A stretch of 64,000 nt of DNA from Poriferisodalis sp965204195 (GCF_965204195.1 NZ_OZ241975.1:930001-994000), one strand, 5' to 3'; shown: positions 29,401 to 37,276, numbered from the stretch's first letter. Program-made: numbers and translations. The notes: generated by a model not told the origin, from the letters alone.

Positions 29401-30270
29401 CCCCACGACGATGTTTGGCCGGACGAGTCTCTTCAAGAGAACGAGCACATCAGCGCCCCCAGATTCGTGGCCAACGGTGAGATCGGCATGGTGGTTGGCC
29501 AGCTCAAGAAGCGTGGCCAGAAGTTCAAGCCCAGAAAGCTGCAGGTTGAATTCTCGACGCAGCCCGGTTTCGAGTACGGGTTCAGTGGCAAGTGGCTGCC
29601 GAGAGACGGTGAGTCGATTCTGGAGCTTGCGTACGCCATAACGGTTCACAAGTCGCAAGGCTCTGAATTCGGCACCACATTCGTGGTCATTCCGAGTCCG
29701 TGTGCACTGCTCTCACGAGAGTTGCTGTACACGGCGCTGACTCGCCAGACGCAGCAGGTCGTCGTGCTGCATCAGGGTCCGCTCGAGGAACTACTTGCCT
29801 ACGGATCGGATGGCCACTCGGAAACTGCCCGGCGTCTCACGAATTTGTTCCGCGACCCACGGCCGCAGGACGTGGGCGAAGGCCGCTTTCTCGAAGCGCA
29901 TCTGATTCACAGAACGACCAATGGCACGCTTGTCCGCTCAAAGAGTGAGGTGATCGTTGCGAACGAGATGTCTGCTGCTGGCATTGAATTCGCCTACGAG
30001 AAGCGGTTCCGGGGCCACGACGGCACATTTCGGTATCCGGACTTCACAATTGAAGATGCTGCCACCGGCGAGACTTTCATTTGGGAGCACCTCGGCATGC
30101 TCTCCGACCCGAGATACGCCCAAGCTTGGGAACGCAAGCTGGAGTGGTACGCACACAGCGGGGTTGTAGAACGCGGCGGTGACGCGGCGACGTTGATCGT
30201 CACCGAGGACGATGAGAATGGTGGAATCGACTCGGCGGCCGTGCAGTCCAAGGTGCAAGAAATCGCATGA
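26491..30270 (+). CDS. RecD2-like helicase with C-terminal PD-(D/E)XK-like nuclease, putative defence protein B
   Basis: A 1259-residue protein in three parts. The N-terminal ~600 residues start LPLRHLSVRVPWHDAGWNG and include WVQDRENQSNLLDAFF and SLAFFYAKEVP; the function is unknown. Next is a superfamily-1B helicase with GPAGTGKTT (Lys644), DEAS (724-727), GDPRQLPPIG and, near 1051, ITVHKSQGSEF, as in RecD2. The last ~120 residues contain RSKSEV (Glu1153), YPDFTI (Asp1184) and WEHLG (Glu1199), then WERKLEWY, a pattern of PD-(D/E)XK-type nucleases. The start is placed at the ATG overlapping the preceding stop; an in-frame ATG lies 12 bases earlier. The protein could unwind and cut DNA under control of protein A. 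Confidence 0.85.
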   Translation: MPTNLPLRHLSVRVPWHDAGWNGTICTDPANNASCLRLPNIHDRRENAVEIELRGRRLDELQSAQLPPCIAERGSFMASFPITRHVRHPYQATSDAHRHYRPTLVEIPPFSAEAVPFRWMRREDAASLADDFDIVYRDEAEEEARQAMGFESAWVQDRENQSNLLDAFFSAVEPERSLAFFYAKEVPHTERRGRVLVGVGWVTGCGHGVEYEYEPNAERPTRSMIWERIVSHSIRPTSYGGGFLLPYHADLERAAEDPDFNPEDVVVFAQDEAFEQFSYASEHLTHDQAIASLLAMVEGLQRAGAALGDNFDEQIRWAQARLGELWKLRGPFPGLGSALAALGVDHSDLLAYRITESLPAAQDPWPAVQAALDNPASLGPEWVRRVGPTIARKLADLPVERRALLHLIARLDVSSEQTERFFVRESRSKAGIDIDDADLLRNPYLLYEADRASVNPISVSSVDRGLFSSSGNPSLALPEPSAMSEPQDPRRVRALSVAVLEEAAAGGHTVVPQDDLVRAVREMAVTPPCPIDGDLLSVIGDDLELVVQQAQLDDGAPGFQLDRLRMARDNIRSEVLRRSRATRRHTVEANWSDLLDEQLAGLQQGGAIPADEVEGRAREEKVAALRELAAARFAVLVGPAGTGKTTLLAALCTHLAERGAGVTLLAPTGKARVQLERGLRGIPGVHAHTIAQFLVRQRRFDPRTGRYGRSSEPPRLTGGTLVIDEASMVTEEQLDAVLDNVRQLERIILVGDPRQLPPIGPGRPFVDIVEHLKSGADGKWPRVGPSYAELMIQMRQREGSNRRQFRHDLALGQWFGGGSPGPLAEEAWGELLSGSDSDTVRFEEWGSPTEVFDRIRGLLTQEITAIKDADDQVGFGESLGGVVSGDYVYFNSSYREREGAGKACESWQILSPIHATGAGVAEINRSVHRHFRADLIRSAREVPRFGRKVPKPMGPEGIVYGDKVMNNRNHPHDDVWPDESLQENEHISAPRFVANGEIGMVVGQLKKRGQKFKPRKLQVEFSTQPGFEYGFSGKWLPRDGESILELAYAITVHKSQGSEFGTTFVVIPSPCALLSRELLYTALTRQTQQVVVLHQGPLEELLAYGSDGHSETARRLTNLFRDPRPQDVGEGRFLEAHLIHRTTNGTLVRSKSEVIVANEMSAAGIEFAYEKRFRGHDGTFRYPDFTIEDAATGETFIWEHLGMLSDPRYAQAWERKLEWYAHSGVVERGGDAATLIVTEDDENGGIDSAAVQSKVQEIA

Positions 30271-30381
30271 TCTCGCTGTCAGGCTGGTGCTGAGGCCAAC
30301 ACTTGGGCGGGGCATTCATGGGGTGTGTATGCCCGAGAGGCGGAGTGGGCAGCCAAACGCAACGGGTATCGGAGCGGACGG

Positions 30382-30687
30382 CTAGGCGGCGGCAGCGTCG
30401 TCTGCAAGTGACGCGTGTAGCCGCAGTCCTGCTGCTCGCATCACCTTGAGCACAGTCGCGAGTTCCGGATTGCCATTCGGAGAGAGCGACTTGTACAGGC
30501 TCTCGCGACCAAGTCCAGCCGCAGCGGCGATCTTGGTCATACCAGCAGCCCTCGCGATATCACCGAGCACGGCGGCAACCAACTGCGGATCGCCGTCCTC
30601 CAAAGCCGCGTCAAGGTAGGTGATCGCATCCGCTGTGGATTCCACATGTTCGACAGGGTCCCATCGACGGATCTGTACCTCATTCAT
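30382..30687 (-). CDS. HI1420-type antitoxin (helix-turn-helix)
   Basis: A 101-residue protein matching the addiction-module antidote family typified by HI1420: YLDAALEDGDPQLVAAVLGD, IARAAGMTKIAAAAGLGRES, LYKSLSPNGNPELATVLKV. This is an XRE-like helix-turn-helix that neutralises the toxin and represses the operon. The start overlaps the toxin stop (ATGA) and the order is toxin first, as usual for this family. The C-terminus ends in a short poly-Ala run. Confidence 0.92.
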   Translation of the reverse strand: MNEVQIRRWDPVEHVESTADAITYLDAALEDGDPQLVAAVLGDIARAAGMTKIAAAAGLGRESLYKSLSPNGNPELATVLKVMRAAGLRLHASLADDAAAA

Positions 30688-31001
30688 TCCACTACCTCGA
30701 TCCTTGCCGGGATGCGGGCCGCCAGCGCCTGTGCCGCGGCGATGTCTCGTTTCTGGCTGTCTTTGTCGCCGCCTGCAAGCAGAACCACGAGCGTTTGCTC
30801 TCGCCGAGTGAAGTACACCCGGTAGCCGGGTCCGTAATCGATGCGGATCTCGGACACTCCCTTGCCCACTGATCTCGCGTCGCCGATGTGCCCCAAGGCC
30901 AAGCGCCTGATGCGAGCGACGATACGCAGGCGCGCCTGCCGGTCTCTGAGTTTGGAGAACCATCGGGCGTAGACATCGGTTTGGCCGACCTCGATATCCA
31001 T
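30684..31001 (-). CDS. RelE/ParE-superfamily toxin (HI1419-type)
   Basis: A small basic protein of 105 residues. YARWFSKLRDRQARLRIVAR, GVSEIRIDYGPGYRVYF and VVLLAGGDKDSQKRDIAAAQ identify the 'addiction module killer' branch of the RelE/ParE superfamily, usually an mRNA-cleaving or gyrase-inhibiting toxin. The start is ATG at 31001. The pair converges on the helicase-nuclease gene, and upstream it faces an inverted-repeat operator and the desaturase gene. Its position beside the putative defence operon suggests a role in stabilising the island. Confidence 0.92.
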   Translation of the reverse strand: MDIEVGQTDVYARWFSKLRDRQARLRIVARIRRLALGHIGDARSVGKGVSEIRIDYGPGYRVYFTRREQTLVVLLAGGDKDSQKRDIAAAQALAARIPARIEVVE

Positions 31002-31010
31002 CGGGCGAAC

Positions 31011-31039
31011 GTATCCTGCAAATGTATCTTGCGCGATAC
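31011..31039 (-). promoter_or_regulatory. Operator/promoter region of the toxin-antitoxin operon
   Basis: Just upstream of the toxin start, GTATC-TTGCGC-GATAC (31024-31039) is a perfect five-base inverted repeat. A related GTATCCTGCA lies at 31011-31020. Such spaced half-sites are typical binding sites for antitoxin autoregulation. Confidence 0.55.
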
Positions 31040-31099
31040 GATTTTTTGGACAAGATCGGATTCGTGGAGTGGGGACCCTCTGTTCCCTTCGCAGCGTCG

Positions 31100-31105
31100 T
31101 AGCAT
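31100..31105 (+). promoter_or_regulatory. -10 box (TAGCAT) of the desaturase gene
   Basis: TAGCAT lies seven bases before the GTG start of the desaturase; an ATG between the two leads straight to a stop. Confidence 0.5.
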
Positions 31106-31112
31106 CCATGGC

Positions 31113-32129
31113 GTGAGCGCGACTGCGGTGATGCCGACGCACGACGAGCTTGTGGCGAAGATGACCGGTGGCATGACGCGCCCCGATCTGCCTCGGTTCG
31201 AGGGGTCGGACCGCCTGCGTCCCGACGGCCGGCCGAAGCCCGCTTTCCGGGCCGAGCTGCGGCGCATTCCCGACTTCATCAATGCGATCGAGGTCATGGC
31301 CACGCTGGCGGCGCCGGTGGCGGTGATCGCTGCAGTGGTTGCCATCGGCCATCCGCTGGCTGTCGTTGTTGCTGTGCCGATCATCGGCACGCTGCAGCTG
31401 CGCATGTTCGTGCTGCACCACGAGGCGGCGCACCGGCTGCTGTTCTCGAGCCGTTGGTGGAACGACCGGATCGGCATCAATCTGGTGGGCTGGTTCCCAT
31501 TCGGCACTGGCTCCCACCACTACCGGCGGGGCCACGTCCACCATCACCGCGACGAGTTCGGCCCCCGCGAGCCAGATTTCCTGCTGTATTCGTTCTATCC
31601 GGTGCCGTGGCCGTCGCTCCGACGCAAGTTCATGCGCGACGTGGTGGGCGTGTCGGCATGGCGCATCGTCAAGCCCCGGTTCACCGGCTTGGCCAAGCTC
31701 AAGTTCCTGCCGCTCAGCCTGCGGTTCTTCGCCGGTCAGGCGATCGTGTTCGCAGCGTTCTGGCTCGCAGGGCACCCGTGGCTGTACCTGTTCTTGTGGG
31801 CGGTGCCTTTCTTCACCTGGTATCAGATCATCAACCGGCTGCGGGCCATCGCCGAGCATGGGGGCATGACCCGTACCTCCGACCGTCGCAACACCACCCA
31901 CCACATCCGCCAGAGCTGGCTGGCTCGGGTGCTGTTCGTGCCGTATCACGTCGGTTACCACCTGGCACACCATGTTGACTCCGGCGTGCCGGCCCGCAAC
32001 CTACGCCGGTTGAACAGTGCACTGATCGAAGACGGTTACCTGCCAGCCGACGCCTCGTGGCCGACCTACCGCTCGCTCTGGCGTGCGCTCGCCGCTGGGT
32101 CACCCGAGCCCGCTTCGCAGCAGTCCTAG
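31113..32129 (+). CDS. Fatty acid desaturase-family membrane protein
   Basis: An integral membrane di-iron enzyme of 338 residues. The three histidine boxes are present: HHEAAH, RGHVHHHRDE, and HLAHHVDSG near the C-terminus. Hydrophobic segments lie at about 55-85 and 195-235. Substrates in this family range from acyl lipids to carotenoids and sphingolipids, so the target is not assigned. GTG at 31113 sits seven bases after TAGCAT; alternative in-frame GTG and ATG codons lie at 31128 and 31131. A hairpin follows the stop. Confidence 0.88.
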   Translation: MSATAVMPTHDELVAKMTGGMTRPDLPRFEGSDRLRPDGRPKPAFRAELRRIPDFINAIEVMATLAAPVAVIAAVVAIGHPLAVVVAVPIIGTLQLRMFVLHHEAAHRLLFSSRWWNDRIGINLVGWFPFGTGSHHYRRGHVHHHRDEFGPREPDFLLYSFYPVPWPSLRRKFMRDVVGVSAWRIVKPRFTGLAKLKFLPLSLRFFAGQAIVFAAFWLAGHPWLYLFLWAVPFFTWYQIINRLRAIAEHGGMTRTSDRRNTTHHIRQSWLARVLFVPYHVGYHLAHHVDSGVPARNLRRLNSALIEDGYLPADASWPTYRSLWRALAAGSPEPASQQS

Positions 32130-32131
32130 GG

Positions 32132-32153
32132 CGTCGGCGGGGACGGGCCGACG
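32132..32153 (+). terminator. Hairpin after the desaturase gene
   Basis: CGTCGGC and GCCGACG form a perfect seven-base stem around an eight-base loop three bases after the desaturase stop. There is no T-run. Confidence 0.45.
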
Positions 32154-32172
32154 GGCCGGGGCCGTCGTCGAA

Positions 32173-32178
32173 TACGTT
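32173..32178 (+). promoter_or_regulatory. -10 box (TACGTT) of the aldo/keto reductase gene
   Basis: TACGTT ends eight bases before the ATG; no Shine-Dalgarno is visible. Confidence 0.5.
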
Positions 32179-32186
32179 TCGGGGCC

Positions 32187-33224
32187 ATGTCGCGACTGAA
32201 ATCCGCCCAGCTCGGTTCGAACTGCGGTCTGTTGGTGTCGGAGCTCTGCTTGGGAACCATGAACTTCGGCGTGCCCGGACGGGGCCACCAGGGCGACTGG
32301 ACCCTGGGCGTCACCGAGGCCCGTCCCATCTTTGAGGCCGCTATCGAGCGCGGCCTGTACTACTTCGACTGTGCCGATATCTACGGGGTGGGTGCGTCCG
32401 AAGAGGTGGTGGGGCAGATCTTGCGTGAGCTGCTGCCGCGCGAGAAGTACGTGCTGACCACCAAGGTCTCGATGCCCATGGGGCGCAACCCCAACGAGGG
32501 CGGCCTGAGCCGCAAGCACATCATGGAGGGGGTCGACAATTCGCTGCGCCGTCTCGGCGTCGACTACGTGGACCAGCTGATCATCCACCGCCACCCGCAC
32601 GGCATCCCCGGCAGCGCACAGACGCCCATCGCCGAGTCGTTGGAAGCGCTGCACGATGTCGTGAAGGCGGGCAAGGCGCTGTACCTCGGCGGTTCGTCGA
32701 TGTTCGCCTGGCAATTCGCCGAGCTGCAGCTCACCGCCGAGATGCGTGGCTTCACCAAGTTCGTGTCGATGCAGAACCACTACAACCTCATCTACCGAGA
32801 GGAAGAGCGCGAGATGAACCCGTACTGCGCAGCCACCGGCGTGGCGCTCACGCCGTGGTCGCCGCTGGCGCGGGGCATTCTCACCGGGTCCTACCAGGGC
32901 AGTCTCGACGCCGGCACAACCGACCGCTCCAAGGGCCAGGACCGTGCCCGCACTGAGAGTCTTTATTTGGGTGAGCGCGACTTCGACATCGCTGCGCGGG
33001 TGTCCGAGGTGGCCGAGCGACTCGATGTGCGCCCCGCCCAGATCGCCTTGGCATGGCTCACCAACAAGCCCGAGATCACCGCGCCCGTGGTCGGCGTGTC
33101 CAAGATCAGCCAGCTCGATCAGCTCGTCGAGGCCACGACCATCGAGCTCAGCGCCGACGACACGGCCTATCTGGAAGAGCTCTACCAGCCCGTCGAGAAC
33201 CTGCTCTCGCTCGGCACCAGTTGA
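32187..33224 (+). CDS. Aldo/keto reductase
   Basis: A TIM-barrel NADPH-dependent reductase of 345 residues. The catalytic tetrad is visible: Asp and Tyr in YYFDCADIYG, Lys in LTTKVSMP and His in LIIHRHPHG. GSSMFAWQFAELQ, PWSPLARGILTG and PAQIALAWLTNKP match the AKR families related to YajO/Tas. It reduces an aldehyde or ketone that cannot be named from sequence. It has its own promoter-like box and no obvious operon partner. Confidence 0.93.
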   Translation: MSRLKSAQLGSNCGLLVSELCLGTMNFGVPGRGHQGDWTLGVTEARPIFEAAIERGLYYFDCADIYGVGASEEVVGQILRELLPREKYVLTTKVSMPMGRNPNEGGLSRKHIMEGVDNSLRRLGVDYVDQLIIHRHPHGIPGSAQTPIAESLEALHDVVKAGKALYLGGSSMFAWQFAELQLTAEMRGFTKFVSMQNHYNLIYREEEREMNPYCAATGVALTPWSPLARGILTGSYQGSLDAGTTDRSKGQDRARTESLYLGERDFDIAARVSEVAERLDVRPAQIALAWLTNKPEITAPVVGVSKISQLDQLVEATTIELSADDTAYLEELYQPVENLLSLGTS

Positions 33225-33368
33225 GACCGAAGGAGGTCGGGCGATTCACGACGGCGGCCGGCACGTCGATGATCGCTGTGGGCTGAGCGCAACGGTTGGT
33301 CGAGTCCTGAACTTGCCCACATTTCAGAATTGAACAGCTTTCATGGCTTTCGCCGGTTTCGTGAGAGA

Positions 33369-33374
33369 TACTGT
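33369..33374 (+). promoter_or_regulatory. Putative -10 box (TACTGT) of the TPR protein gene
   Basis: TACTGT lies about 45 bases before the chosen ATG, leaving a short leader that contains AGGAGGG and GGGAAG as possible ribosome-binding sites. Confidence 0.35.
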
Positions 33375-33420
33375 GCAATTGGGGAGCAGGCAGACGGCCA
33401 GGAGGGCTCGGGAAGCGGCG

Positions 33421-35088
33421 ATGGCGTACTTCGATCTGGGCTCGTACCGGTGGCCGGTCACGACATCCGACGCTGAGGCCCAGCTCTGGTTCGACCGCGG
33501 CATGGCGTGGTGCTACGGCTTCCATCACGAAGAGGCGATCGCCTGCTTCGAACGAGCGCTGCTGCACGACGTCAACTTCGCCATGGCGCACTGGGGCATC
33601 GCGTACGCCATCGGGCCGAACTACAACAAGCCGTGGGAAGAGTTCGACGAGGACGATCTGCGCACCTCGCTGGACCGGGCCCGGACCGAGGTTGCGGCAG
33701 CCGCGTCTGCCTCAACAGGCACCGGCGATCTCGAACGAGCGCTGATTGGGGCGCTGGCGTACCGCTACTCCTCGCACCCCGAGGTACCCGACGAAGGCGA
33801 CTTCGGGCGGTGGAACGACGCCTACGCAGACGCGATGCGCGAGGTCTACCAGTCCTACCGCGACGACCTGGATGTCTGCTCCCTGTTCGCCGAGGCGATC
33901 ATGAACCGCACGCCCTGGGAACTGTGGGACTTGGTCACTGGCCATCCGGCGGAGGGCGCGGGCACGCTCGAAGCAGTCGATGTGCTGGAGACTGCCTTCG
34001 AGACGCTTGATGCCGAGGGCGCCAACAGCCACCTCGGCTTGCTGCACATGTACATCCATCTCATGGAGATGTCGCCGCATCCGGAGCGGGCCCTGGCCGC
34101 CGGCGACCGGCTCGTCGATCTGGCGCCCGACGCAGGGCACCTAGTCCACATGCCGACCCATATCGACGTGCTGTGCGGCCACTACCACAACGTCGTCACC
34201 CGCAACTCGGCCGCGATCGTGGCTGATCGGAAGTACCTGGACCTCAAGGGTCCGATGAACTTCTATTCCGCCTACCGCTGCCACGACTATCACTTCAAGG
34301 TGTACGGGGCGTTGCTGGCCGGCCAGTACGCCCCAGCCCTCGAGGCGGCCGAAGAGATGAACCGCACGCTGCCGGAGGAACTGCTGCGAACTGGCTCGCC
34401 GCCCATGGCCGACTGGCTGGAAGGGTTCGTGGCGATCAAGCAGCACGTGTTCGTGCGCTTCGGCAAGTGGCACGAGATCCTCGACCAGCACCTGCCCTTC
34501 GACCAGCAGTTCTATTGCGTCACCACTGCCATGATGCGCTACGCCCGCACGGTCGCCTACGCCTCGCTGAGCCAAGTCGACGATGCGCTGGCCGAACGTG
34601 AGGAATTCCTCGCCGCCAAGGCCCAGGTGCTGCCCAGCCGCACGCTGTTCAACAACACCGGTCTCGACATCCTGACCGTGGCCGAGGCCATGCTGAACGG
34701 CGAGGTGGAGTACCGATGCGGCAACTTCGACGTCGCCTTCGATCATCTTCGCCACGCGGTGGAGCTCGACGACAACCTGCCCTACGACGAGCCCTGGGGC
34801 TGGATGCAGCCGACACGCCATGCGCTGGCCGCGTTGCTGTCGGAACAAGGCCAGTTCGACGAGGCTGAGGCGCTGTACCGGTCCGACTTGGGCTTGGACG
34901 ACCAGCTGCGCCGGCCCTGCCAGCACCCCGACAACGTCTGGAGCCTTCACGGGCTGCACGAGTGCCTCGTACGGCGAGGAGAAACGGTGGAGGAACCGCT
35001 GATCCGCCAGCGCCTCGATCTCGCCATCGCACGGGCAGACGTGCCCATCACCGCGTCCTGCTTCTGCCGGCTGGAGACGACCTCATAG
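33421..35088 (+). CDS. Tetratricopeptide-repeat protein of unknown function
   Basis: A soluble protein of 555 residues built from helical repeats. The N-terminal segment, AQLWFDRGMAWCYGFHHEEA, IACFERALLHDVNFAMAHWG and IAYAIGPNYNKPWEEFDEDD, is a conserved feature of a TPR protein family found across many bacteria. Later repeats include the ones around residue 440-520 (FDVAFDHLRHAVELDDNLPY; FDEAEALYRSDLGLDDQLRR). No catalytic motif is seen. ATG 33421 is preferred over an upstream in-frame ATG at 33343 because the family begins near YFDLGSYRWPVTT and a GGGAAG lies upstream. A scaffold or metal-resistance link has been suggested for relatives, but nothing here proves a role. Confidence 0.8.
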   Translation: MAYFDLGSYRWPVTTSDAEAQLWFDRGMAWCYGFHHEEAIACFERALLHDVNFAMAHWGIAYAIGPNYNKPWEEFDEDDLRTSLDRARTEVAAAASASTGTGDLERALIGALAYRYSSHPEVPDEGDFGRWNDAYADAMREVYQSYRDDLDVCSLFAEAIMNRTPWELWDLVTGHPAEGAGTLEAVDVLETAFETLDAEGANSHLGLLHMYIHLMEMSPHPERALAAGDRLVDLAPDAGHLVHMPTHIDVLCGHYHNVVTRNSAAIVADRKYLDLKGPMNFYSAYRCHDYHFKVYGALLAGQYAPALEAAEEMNRTLPEELLRTGSPPMADWLEGFVAIKQHVFVRFGKWHEILDQHLPFDQQFYCVTTAMMRYARTVAYASLSQVDDALAEREEFLAAKAQVLPSRTLFNNTGLDILTVAEAMLNGEVEYRCGNFDVAFDHLRHAVELDDNLPYDEPWGWMQPTRHALAALLSEQGQFDEAEALYRSDLGLDDQLRRPCQHPDNVWSLHGLHECLVRRGETVEEPLIRQRLDLAIARADVPITASCFCRLETTS

Positions 35089-35105
35089 CACGGCGTGCGA
35101 AGCCG

Positions 35106-35111
35106 TAGCCT
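35106..35111 (+). promoter_or_regulatory. -10 box (TAGCCT) of coxD
   Basis: TAGCCT ends eight bases before the GTG chosen as the coxD start. This supports GTG 35120 over the TTG at 35111, which overlaps the box. Confidence 0.5.
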
Positions 35112-35119
35112 TGATCGCT

Positions 35120-36025
35120 GTGTTCACAGCGCCCAGTACCACTGCTGATGTCTCGGCGGCGCTGACCGAGCACGGCTACCTGCCCGACGAGGGGCTGTCG
35201 ACGGTGGTGTACCTCTCGGTCACGATGGGTCGGCCGTTGTTCCTTGAGGGGGATGCGGGCGTGGGCAAGACCGAGCTGGCCAAGGTGCTGGCGGCCTGGA
35301 TCGGCGGGGAGTTCATCCGCCTGCAGTGCTACGAGGGCATCGACGCCGCTCAGGCGCTCTACGAATGGGACTACACCCGCCAGCTCCTTCACCTGCGCAC
35401 GGCTGAGGCTGCGGGACGCGCTGCGGCCGACGCGGAGGCCATCGAGGACGAGCTGTACTCGGAACGCTTCCTGATCCGCCGGCCGCTGCTGCGGGCCATC
35501 GACCACGACGACGCCACGCCCGCAGTGCTGCTGATCGACGAAGTGGATCGGGCCGACGACGAGTTCGAGGCTTTCCTGCTCGAGGTGCTGTCCGACTTCA
35601 CGGTCACCGTGCCCGAGCTGGGCACGATCACTGCGGCCCGGCCGCCGCTCGTGGTGGTCACCTCCAATCGGACCCGCGACGTGCATGACGCGCTCAAGCG
35701 TCGGTGCCTGTACCACTGGGTCTCGCACCCGTCGGTCGACCGTGAGGTCGAGATCGTCAAGCTCAAGCTGCCCGACGTGGACGGCGCGCTCGCACGGCAG
35801 GTGGCGTCCGCGGTGTCGGTGATGCGCGAGATGCGGCTGTACAAGCCCCCTGGCGTCGCTGAGACCATCGACTGGGCCACGGCGCTGGGGCGTCTCGGCG
35901 CAGCCGAGCTCGACACCCCGATGCTTGAGGCCACGTTGGGAACGGTGCTGAAGTATCGCGAGGACCAGCAACGTGTTACGTCGGTCGGGATGGAGATGAT
36001 CATGGCCGCCGTCGCCGAGGCCTGA
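35120..36025 (+). CDS. coxD: MoxR-type AAA+ ATPase (CoxD-like)
   Basis: A MoxR-family AAA+ chaperone of 301 residues. Walker A is GDAGVGKTE (Lys50), Walker B LLIDEVDRADDEFE (Asp140), and sensor 1 and arginine-finger regions appear as VVTSNRTRDVHDALKRRCLY. In carboxydotrophs CoxD works with the VWA protein CoxE to insert or mature the copper-sulfur-molybdenum centre of the hydroxylase. The following genes (coxE, xdhC pieces, MocA-like, coxG) support that role. GTG 35120 is preferred. Confidence 0.9.
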   Translation: MFTAPSTTADVSAALTEHGYLPDEGLSTVVYLSVTMGRPLFLEGDAGVGKTELAKVLAAWIGGEFIRLQCYEGIDAAQALYEWDYTRQLLHLRTAEAAGRAAADAEAIEDELYSERFLIRRPLLRAIDHDDATPAVLLIDEVDRADDEFEAFLLEVLSDFTVTVPELGTITAARPPLVVVTSNRTRDVHDALKRRCLYHWVSHPSVDREVEIVKLKLPDVDGALARQVASAVSVMREMRLYKPPGVAETIDWATALGRLGAAELDTPMLEATLGTVLKYREDQQRVTSVGMEMIMAAVAEA

Positions 36026-36034
36026 GAGCCGCGT

Positions 36035-36098
36035 GGCTGAGCCCCGGGCCCGAGCGGCCCGTGAGCCCAATCGCATCAGCACAGGGAACAAGAGCGGG
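36035..36098 (-). repeat. Interspersed repeat, copy D (inverted)
   Basis: The same repeat as at 146, 43452 and 53870 but on the opposite strand. It starts CCCGCTCTTGTTCCC, has GGGCTCACGGGCC and ends GGCTCAGCC. It fills the gap between coxD and coxE, so it would be transcribed within the operon. Confidence 0.75.
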
Positions 36099-36103
36099 AC
36101 GCC

Positions 36104-37276
36104 ATGAGTGGCGCCACCGGCACGGACCTCGGTGCTCCCACGCCGACGCCTGACGGCCACGTCAACGAACCTGAGCGCTTGGCCTCGGCCTTCTCGTCGA
36201 TCCTGCGTGGCGCGGGGCTGGTCGTCACCATCCGCCGTGTCATGGCGTTCACCGAAGCGCTGCGACTGCTGGGGGTTGGGGGCCGTGAGGACGTGTACTG
36301 GGCGGGCCGAGCGACGCTGGTGGGCAGTCCTGCCGATATCAGCATCTACGACCGGGCCTTCGCGGTGTTCTGGGAGGGCCGTGCGCCCAGCGGGATCGTC
36401 GTGGAGCTGCCGCCGATCTCGGTGACCCTGGCCACCGACACAGACGACGACAGCGGCGCGCCGCCGCCGGGAGACAGCGATGAACCCGATGCCGGCCCGA
36501 CGCTGCGGGTCCGCTACAGCGATGTCGAGACGCTGCGCCACAAGGATTTCGCCGATTGCAGCGACGGCGAGCTGTCTGAGCTGCACTCGCTGATGGGCGA
36601 GCTGCGCTTCCAGGCAGTCACCCGCCGCTCGCGGCGTGCCGTGCGGGCCAAACGCATCTCCCGGCGTCCCGACCTGCGTCGCACCATCCGCCGCGCCTTG
36701 CGCACGGGTGGTGAGGCGATACGGCGCGAGTTCTTGGTCGGCGATCGCAAGACGCGCCGTTTGGTGCTGCTGCTCGACGTGTCGGGATCCATGGAGCCCT
36801 ACGCCCGGGCGCTGGTGCGGTTCGCTCACGCCGCGGTGATCGGCCGCACCCGGGTGGAGGCATTCACGATCGGCACGCGGCTCACCCGGGTCACCCGCGA
36901 GCTGTCATCCCGCGATCCCGACGCCGGCTTGGCGGCCGCTGCCGACTCGGTACAGGACTGGTCGGGCGGCACTCGGCTGGGCGCCACGCTGCACGAGTTC
37001 AACGATCGATGGGGAGTGCGGGGCCATGCGCGGGGGGCCATCGTGGTGATTTGCTCGGACGGCTGGGACCGTGGCGCACCTGACGAGCTGGCCGAGCAGA
37101 TGGCCCGTCTGCACTTGGTGACCCACCGGCTTGTCTGGGTCAACCCGCTGAAGCACACTCCCGGCTACGCGCCGCTGGCTCGTGGCATGGCTGCTGCCTT
37201 GCCGCACGTCGACGAGTTCATCGAAGGCCATTCCTTCGATTCACTCGAACACCTGGCTGCAGCCATCGCGGCTTGA
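36104..37276 (+). CDS. coxE: VWA-domain protein CoxE
   Basis: A 390-residue cytoplasmic protein. The C-terminal von Willebrand A domain has an intact MIDAS motif (DVSGS, Asp225) in LVLLLDVSGSMEPYARALVRF, then GGTRLGATLHEFN and ICSDGWDRG. The N-terminal part includes GAGLVVTIRRVMAFTEALRL and a polar Asp/Pro-rich linker. CoxE partners a MoxR ATPase such as CoxD, encoded just upstream, in maturing molybdenum hydroxylases. It is separated from coxD by an interspersed repeat and followed after 75 bases by the first XdhC fragment. Confidence 0.9.
   Translation: MSGATGTDLGAPTPTPDGHVNEPERLASAFSSILRGAGLVVTIRRVMAFTEALRLLGVGGREDVYWAGRATLVGSPADISIYDRAFAVFWEGRAPSGIVVELPPISVTLATDTDDDSGAPPPGDSDEPDAGPTLRVRYSDVETLRHKDFADCSDGELSELHSLMGELRFQAVTRRSRRAVRAKRISRRPDLRRTIRRALRTGGEAIRREFLVGDRKTRRLVLLLDVSGSMEPYARALVRFAHAAVIGRTRVEAFTIGTRLTRVTRELSSRDPDAGLAAAADSVQDWSGGTRLGATLHEFNDRWGVRGHARGAIVVICSDGWDRGAPDELAEQMARLHLVTHRLVWVNPLKHTPGYAPLARGMAAALPHVDEFIEGHSFDSLEHLAAAIAA

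Noticed and set aside
35048..36829. 593-codon minus-strand frame across coxD/coxE
   Set aside because: Shadow of two genes whose motifs are intact on the plus strand.
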